From: Chara braunii
Taxonomy: Eukaryota; Streptophyta; Charophyceae; Charales; Characeae
Length of the DNA: 64,000 nt
Direction of reading: 5' to 3'
Assembly: GCA_003427395.1 (NCBI GenBank)
Contig: BFEA01000079.1
Span: 2,066,586-2,130,585, forward strand
In this document: piece after piece, positions 59,547 to 64,000 of the stretch
How the letters are laid out: each line of letters opens with the position of its first letter
Position numbering within the stretch: position 1 is the stretch's first letter
Made by a program: the position numbers and the translations under genes
Notes under the pieces: model-generated
The model's database searches: none
The model's input: only the letters and a program-made list of their open reading frames with translations
What the model was told of the DNA's origin: nothing

Positions 59547-59710
59547 CTTTATGTCCTCCTCTCCTGCGATCTCGCGGAGGGCGCTTGGCGCTTGTGGATG
59601 TGTAATCAATCCTCCTCTTTTTGTGACGGAGAAAAAATGTTGTTGGTCAAGCAAAATAGTAGGCCAACTGACGCTTCTCTTCCTGTTACCGCGCCATGAG
59701 ATCCTAAGCC
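59547..59710. repeat. 164-bp duplication, right copy
   Basis: Identical to 59345-59508; a likely artefact of unresolved junction reads. Confidence 0.95.
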
Positions 59711-59910
59711 ACCTCTTACCCCGCCAGAGGCGCTCCAGTAAAAAAAAAAAAATCGGAACAACAAACTAATTTTCAGATCGGCCTATCGAGGTAGGCATCC
59801 CGAAAATTAGTGCTACCAAGAAAAGTCTGTCAGAAAAGGAAGGGGACTGCGATGTTCAACAAAAACACAATCACTTAGTGGGACAGGAAGTGATACTAAT
59901 AAGTGATCGA

Positions 59911-60060
59911 GCAATTACAACAAGCGATGGGCTTGAAAGAGAGTACTACAACAAGCGATGGGCTTATTACAACAAGCGATGGGCTTATTACAACAAGCGG
60001 ATGGGCTTATTACAACAAGCGATGGGCTTATTACAACAAGCGATGGGCTTGGAAGAGAGT
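59911..60060. repeat. 21-bp minisatellite
   Basis: Six or so copies of ATTACAACAAGCGATGGGCT, one carrying an extra G. Confidence 0.9.
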
Positions 60061-61074
60061 ACTAGGAAGTGATTGAGCAATTACAAGAAGCGATGGGGTT
60101 GAAAACAACTTCGTCGACCGATTAGCGATGGGGTTGAAAGCAAACTTCGTCGACCGACTGCGTTTCCAAGAAAAAAAAGAGAAAGAAGAGGATTATTAAG
60201 AAAAAGAAGCTGTATAACCTGGTGATGAAGACGCGACAACATCCCCCCCCTCCCCCCCGGCGCCCCCCAACATACACTCCGAGAGGCCCACTGACACAAG
60301 ACAGCACATGCAAATCAACGTCAACAGATCATCTGGGCAGGTAAGGTAAGGGGAGCTTTTCTGGAGAAAGACGGGGGCAATCTATCTAGATGATGTCCCC
60401 TTCATAAGAAAACGACTGCTCGATCCGTCGTTTCGAGATGAGACAGAGCAAAACGGGACGTCGAACGGTGGCGCGGCGGTTGGGGAGCGGCGGGACCACA
60501 GCCATGCAGTCGTGCGGACGCGGAATGCACAAACAAGTGAGTGAGCAAAGTGAGAATGAATCTTCGGCTAGGACGTGGGAAGATACACCGCCGCCATTTT
60601 CTTCCTCTGGAGGGAGATGATGACATGCGAGAGTTTCGTGGGATGGTGGTGACAGGGAGGGCGGCACATGGACGGGGCTCTCATGGCATCATCGGGATCC
60701 GAGATCTTCTCGAGTCCTGTCGGTAATAATGGGTTTGTAGTCGTTCGTCTTTTTTTTCGTCTGTTCTTTCGTTTCCCAATCTTTATTTCCTCCAGTTAGC
60801 CGCCTATCGATTTCTTAGGCATTCATCGACGAAGCTGATGGGTTGGGTTGGCGGGAGAAGGTTCGAAGAAAAGAGGCGTATGTGGGGTCTTGAGAAGGAT
60901 GATCTCGCATGGTGCTGCATGGAGCACAACAGATAGAGATTGGCCTTGCTGCAGCGCGCGGCGCAGGGCGGTCCGTGAATAGTCAGTGTCATGAGCAGAC
61001 GGACGGATTCTCCGCCGGCCATCGTCCGTCCGCTGATTTCTAAGTACGAATGTGTAGTGCCGAGGAGCGTACGG
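60061..61074. other. Unassigned GC-moderate sequence
   Basis: GCGATGGGGTTGAAA words occur near 60098 and 60124. Overlapping short frames lack recognisable domains. Confidence 0.45.
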
Positions 61075-61465
61075 TCCCGCGTCGCCCGCGCCGCACGTGG
61101 GCGCCAGCATTCGCATCGCCGAGCGTATCGTCCCGCAACGCGCGCCGCCGCAAGTCAAGTGGGTGCGCGAGCATTCGCATCGCGGAACGTACGGTCCCGC
61201 AACGCGCGCCTCGTAAGTGGGTGCGCGAGCATTCGCATCGCCGNGGGTGCGCGAGCATTCGCATCGCCGAGCGTACGGTCCCGCAACGCGCGCCGTCGCA
61301 AGTCAAGTGGGTGCGCGAGCATTCGCATCGCGGAACGTATGGTAAGTGGGTGCGCGAGCATTCGCATCGCGGAACGTATGGTAAGTGGGTGCGCGAGCAT
61401 TCGCATCGCCGAGTGTACAGTCCCGCGACGGGCGCCGGAAGTGGGTGCGCAAGCATTCGTGTGGG
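61075..61465. repeat. GC-rich minisatellite (41- and 60-odd-bp variants)
   Basis: GTGCGCGAGCATTCGCATCG recurs at least seven times. Long units also carry AACGTACGGTCCCGCAACGC; short units carry AACGTATGGTAAGTGG. A single N at 61244 is flanked on both sides by the same 24 bases, so at least one unit there may be an unmerged contig overlap. Open frames across it (Arg/Ala-rich) follow from the repeat. Confidence 0.9.
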
Positions 61466-62100
61466 GAATGGTTCGTAGGCGCGCGGGGTCAGGGTCAGTC
61501 GAACGTCAAGAATACTGTACGCACAGCGAAAGCGGGGATGGGTGCTGTGCTTGCAAAGAGGCGCGAGGAGCTTGATCTGCTTTTTATGAAAGCAGGCGGG
61601 CGGGAAACTTCATGAAGAAGAGATGTGGGAGTGGCAGTTCCCTCCTGTCCCCGCTCTCGTGTGTGTAGGGGCAAGGCGCGGAAGGGAGTCGCAAACAGCA
61701 GCTGGACCGCTTGCGACGCGTGGCTTAAAAAAGGCAGAGTTGGGCGGGATGGATGTCGTTGGGGCCGCAGTTGCGGACGGGCACTCCCTTTCCTTCCTCG
61801 AGAGTAGCACTATTGTCACCCCTGGATAACGAAGAAGCGACAGGACGCGACCTCTGCATTAGCGTGTTTGTTACTTACTAAGGCTTAGATTCCACTACCC
61901 TGGATTATTCATTTTCCACCCTCGATTACGAAGATCGACGGTCAGAAATGAACAATAGGGGCTAGTGGGATCTGGCCCTAAGAGAGAAGCAACGGGCGAT
62001 TATACGTGCTGGCGGCTGCGCGGAGGGTGGGCCAGGCGGCGGCGATGAGTGGGTACGACTTAAAGCTTGGCCATCGCTCTGGTAGGCGGAGACAAGTGAC
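61466..62100. other. Unassigned sequence
   Basis: No gene or repeat was recognised. Confidence 0.4.
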
Positions 62101-62103
62101 TAC

Positions 62104-62351
62104 TTAGACAGATACATAGATAGATAGATAGATAGATAGATATAGACAGACAGATAAGGTAGACAGAGAAGTAGATAGATAGATAGATAAGATGTTCCCA
62201 GATGTGCATAACCGTTAGGTAGATAGATAGATAGATAGATAGATAGACAGATAGATATAGACAGACAGATAAGGTAGATAGATAAGCTGTTCCCAGATGT
62301 GCATAACCGTTAGGTAGATAGATAGATAGATAGATAAATAGATAGACAGAC

Positions 62352-62400
<49 letters not shown>

Positions 62401-62520
62401 ACCGTTCCCAGACGTGCAAAACTGTTAGGTAGATAGCTAGCTAGCTAGCTAGCTAGATAGATAGATAGATAGATAGTTAGATAGATAGAAAAGCTGTTCT
62501 CAGATGTGCATATCCGTTAG
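62104..62520. repeat. GATA microsatellite in a higher-order minisatellite
   Basis: (GATA)n and (GACA)n blocks alternate with TTCCCAGATGTGCATAACCG-like linkers at about 62195, 62290, 62404 and 62495. Confidence 0.92.
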
Positions 62521-63034
62521 GAGAGAGCTGTGTAACCGTCCTGTGGGGGTGAGAAAGTTGTTCGCATGGTCATTATTATGACCGTACCTTGTGGACGAGC
62601 TTTGTGTTGTTAGCTCTTGTTTTTCTTCGGATGGGCAGAAACCTGTTGGTCACTGCACTGCATGCATGGTGTGAGGGCTATGCTTTCGATTCGCTGAGAA
62701 GATGGACCTCGCCTTCCGCTGCAGTACTTAGCGATGCAGCAATCCGAAGAAAGACTGTGTTTTCATTTCGGCCAAAGGGAAGGGGGGGGGGGGGGGGGGG
62801 GGGTGCAAGTCCATTTCTGAAGAGGGGACAGTGAGCGTCCCTCGACTTCCTGTTGTCTGTCGCGTCCCGTGCCTGCGCTTCTCGATTTTTTCTTTAATTA
62901 TAATTTTTTTGGGAAAGTGTAACAATTTATTATATTGCAAAATCCGTAGGAAAGAGGCCGAGGACCTCCTCACAATTCGTGGATGTCGTTTTTTTTTTCT
63001 TTTTCTTTTCATTCTCTTTCTCGGTCTGTTACTG
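62521..63034. other. Unassigned sequence with a G run
   Basis: A run of about 20 G sits near 62784-62803. GTGGATGTCG at 62979 recurs at 63556 and, as CTGGATGTCG, at 63699, flanking the next two insertions. Confidence 0.4.
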
Positions 63035-63035
63035 A

Positions 63036-63049
63036 TGTTGTTCCCCCGT
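63036..63049. repeat. 14-bp SINE target-site duplication, left
   Basis: TGTTGTTCCCCCGT, repeated exactly at 63537-63550. Confidence 0.9.
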
Positions 63050-63536
63050 ATCCAGCGGCCTAGCTCAGTTGGTTAGGCATGCAAGTGGCATTCAGGAGGT
63101 TGTGGGTTCAAGCCCCAGCAGCCTGCGGCGCACTTAGTGCCAACGGACTGTGATAGTCCTCTGGATACCCCTGATCGGTATGAGCGGGGTCTATGACCAA
63201 CACGGGTGTGAGTGTGAGCGCGAGTGGGTTGTGTGTGGTGTGTGGGAGAGTGTTGGCCATAGCCTCTGCTGCTACTCGATGATGGGTGGGGGACGATGAG
63301 AAAGGGAGGCACAGCTATTGGCAGGTCTCGGTCTTTGTGTTAGCCAAACCCCCACTGGCGGCCCCAACCCTATACCCTAACCATTAGGGGCAAGGGGCAA
63401 CATGAAATCCCCCCTTCACAAAGAGAGGAAAACTATGCTTGCAGGGGTCCCCTCTAGATAGTCTTAGGAGTAGGTAGTGGAAGGTAAACAAAAACAGAAG
63501 TTGAGAGAAGAATATAGAAAAAAAAAAAAAAAAAAA
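63050..63536 (+). mobile_element. Full-length tRNA-derived SINE
   Basis: A 487-bp insertion flanked by a perfect 14-bp duplication. The head has a textbook RNA polymerase III A box (TAGCTCAGTTGG, 63061-63072) and B box (GGTTCAAGCCC, 63105-63115). A long unrelated body follows and it ends in A(19) (63518-63536). It encodes no protein; mobilisation would rely on a LINE RT. The length is large for a SINE. The body matched no named SINE domain that I know. Confidence 0.88.
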
Positions 63537-63550
63537 TGTTGTTCCCCCGT
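63537..63550. repeat. 14-bp SINE target-site duplication, right
   Basis: TGTTGTTCCCCCGT, an exact copy of 63036-63049. Confidence 0.9.
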
Positions 63551-63566
63551 GGTCAGTGGATGTCGG

Positions 63567-63699
63567 TTTTTTTTTTTAAATTATTTTGAATTTGAATTTG
63601 GAACATTTCTCGATTTATGCGTGTCATGCTTGCCCGCAGGGGCCATGCTATGCTAATCTTCATTCTCTATCCTAACGTCTAACGTCTGTCCCGAAGGAC
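63567..63699 (-). pseudogene. U6 snRNA retropseudogene
   Basis: The minus strand from 63699 reads GTCCTTCGGGAC (the 5' stem-loop), then GAAGATTAGCA, TGGCCCCTGCG, GACACGCA and AAATCGAGAAATG in the order of U6 spliceosomal RNA. The ACAGAGA box is altered (TAGAGAAT) and AGCAT is duplicated before GGCCCC. The 3' end extends into ATTCAAATTC and then A(11). TGGATGTCG flanks both sides (63557-63565 and 63700-63708). An A tail plus target duplications indicates LINE-mediated retroposition. It is not expected to function in splicing. Confidence 0.85.
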
Positions 63700-63708
63700 T
63701 GGATGTCG

Positions 63709-64000
63709 TATTTCTCTTCTTTCGTTTGGGGTGTTCTTTTCAAGCTCTCAATCAAACGATGCTCTTTGTCCCCCTGACGACACGTGTCCGTGGTCCGTCT
63801 GTGCATGGCCTGAAGCAGGGCCCGAGGGAGGTGAGCCTGATTGGAACTCTTCAGCTTCCTCTGCCATTGGGCAGTTCGTTGACACCGAGTCCAGGAGGGC
63901 TCCTTGGATTGGCCACGCGCTTGCGGGAAGCAGCTCGTGCTCAGGACAGACCCATTGTTTCCTTGCGAGTTGTGGGGCCCACATCGCTGGTCGCCGTGCC
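63709..64000. other. Unassigned sequence at window end
   Basis: One 78-codon minus-strand frame (63748-63984) has no recognised domain. Confidence 0.35.

Noticed and set aside
61040-61580. Open frames of about 140-190 codons on both strands in the GC-rich minisatellite.
   Set aside because: They are open on both strands at once, built from the repeat, and interrupted by an N. No independent coding evidence.
63056-63125. A tRNA gene at the SINE head.
   Set aside because: The boxes are good, but there is no convincing acceptor-stem pairing, and the sequence continues into a SINE body with an A tail and target duplications.
63567-63699. A functional U6 snRNA gene.
   Set aside because: The ACAGAGA box is altered, a 5-bp duplication precedes the GGCCCC segment, and an A tail with target duplications shows retroposition.

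Overview
The window is non-coding, repeat-dominated eukaryotic nuclear DNA. I find no intact host protein-coding gene. Almost everything recognisable is a transposable element, a relic of one, a satellite, or an assembly artefact. The element set fits the plant lineage: a plant-type L1 LINE, Ty3/Gypsy relics, hAT-like MITEs, tRNA-derived SINEs, and a Penelope-like element (PLE) with an N-terminal GIY-YIG domain. In published work that last arrangement, in its Chlamys clade, is known from green algae, spike mosses and slime moulds. A large-genome streptophyte alga such as Chara is my best guess, but this is inference and not shown by the sequence.

Layout. 1-3.3 kb: microsatellite and GC-rich sequence without a supported gene. 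3.3-7.9 kb: AT-rich DNA carrying a 755-bp hAT-like MITE (3677-4431). 7.9-9.1 kb: tandem families A and B. 9.54-14.73 kb: a nearly complete PLE on the minus strand with pseudo-LTRs, target-site duplications, a CCHC/coiled-coil region, GIY-YIG endonuclease, CxC linker and reverse transcriptase. 15.1-16.4 kb: families B and C. 17.35-24.0 kb: an L1-like LINE (minus) with a poly(A) tail and a foldback insertion, then an opposite-strand LINE fragment at 24.0-24.6 kb. 26.8-30.0 kb: a Gypsy gag relic and hairpin modules. 31.0-31.8 kb: a second hAT-like MITE. 31.8-36.1 kb: a 68-80 bp satellite whose two arms are in opposite orientation. 37.5-40.2 kb: Gypsy gag and integrase relics. 40.3-43.7 kb: families A, B-prime and C again, with a third hAT-like MITE. 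43.7-50.4 kb: low-copy repeats, tRNA-like SINE heads and a TIR element. 50.9-54.2 kb: an exact copy of 26.8-30.0 kb. 54.2-64 kb: GC-richer DNA with MITEs, minisatellites, a full-length SINE and a U6 snRNA retropseudogene.

Assembly quality matters here. Three exact 38-bp Nextera mate-pair junction adapters (45770, 50882, 59509) remain in the sequence. Each is followed by an exact copy of sequence found elsewhere in the window (94, 3244 and 164 bp). There are three large N gaps and four single-N joins. The region from about 45.7 to 54.2 kb should not be trusted as chromosomal order.

The most interesting object is the PLE. Its reading frame spans about 2.9 kb from the endonuclease to the RT end without a frameshift, yet carries five TGA and one TAG stops. 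The Gypsy relics decay in the same way. Every such stop can be explained by a single C-to-T (or G-to-A) change, which points to methylation-driven decay and not to recoding.
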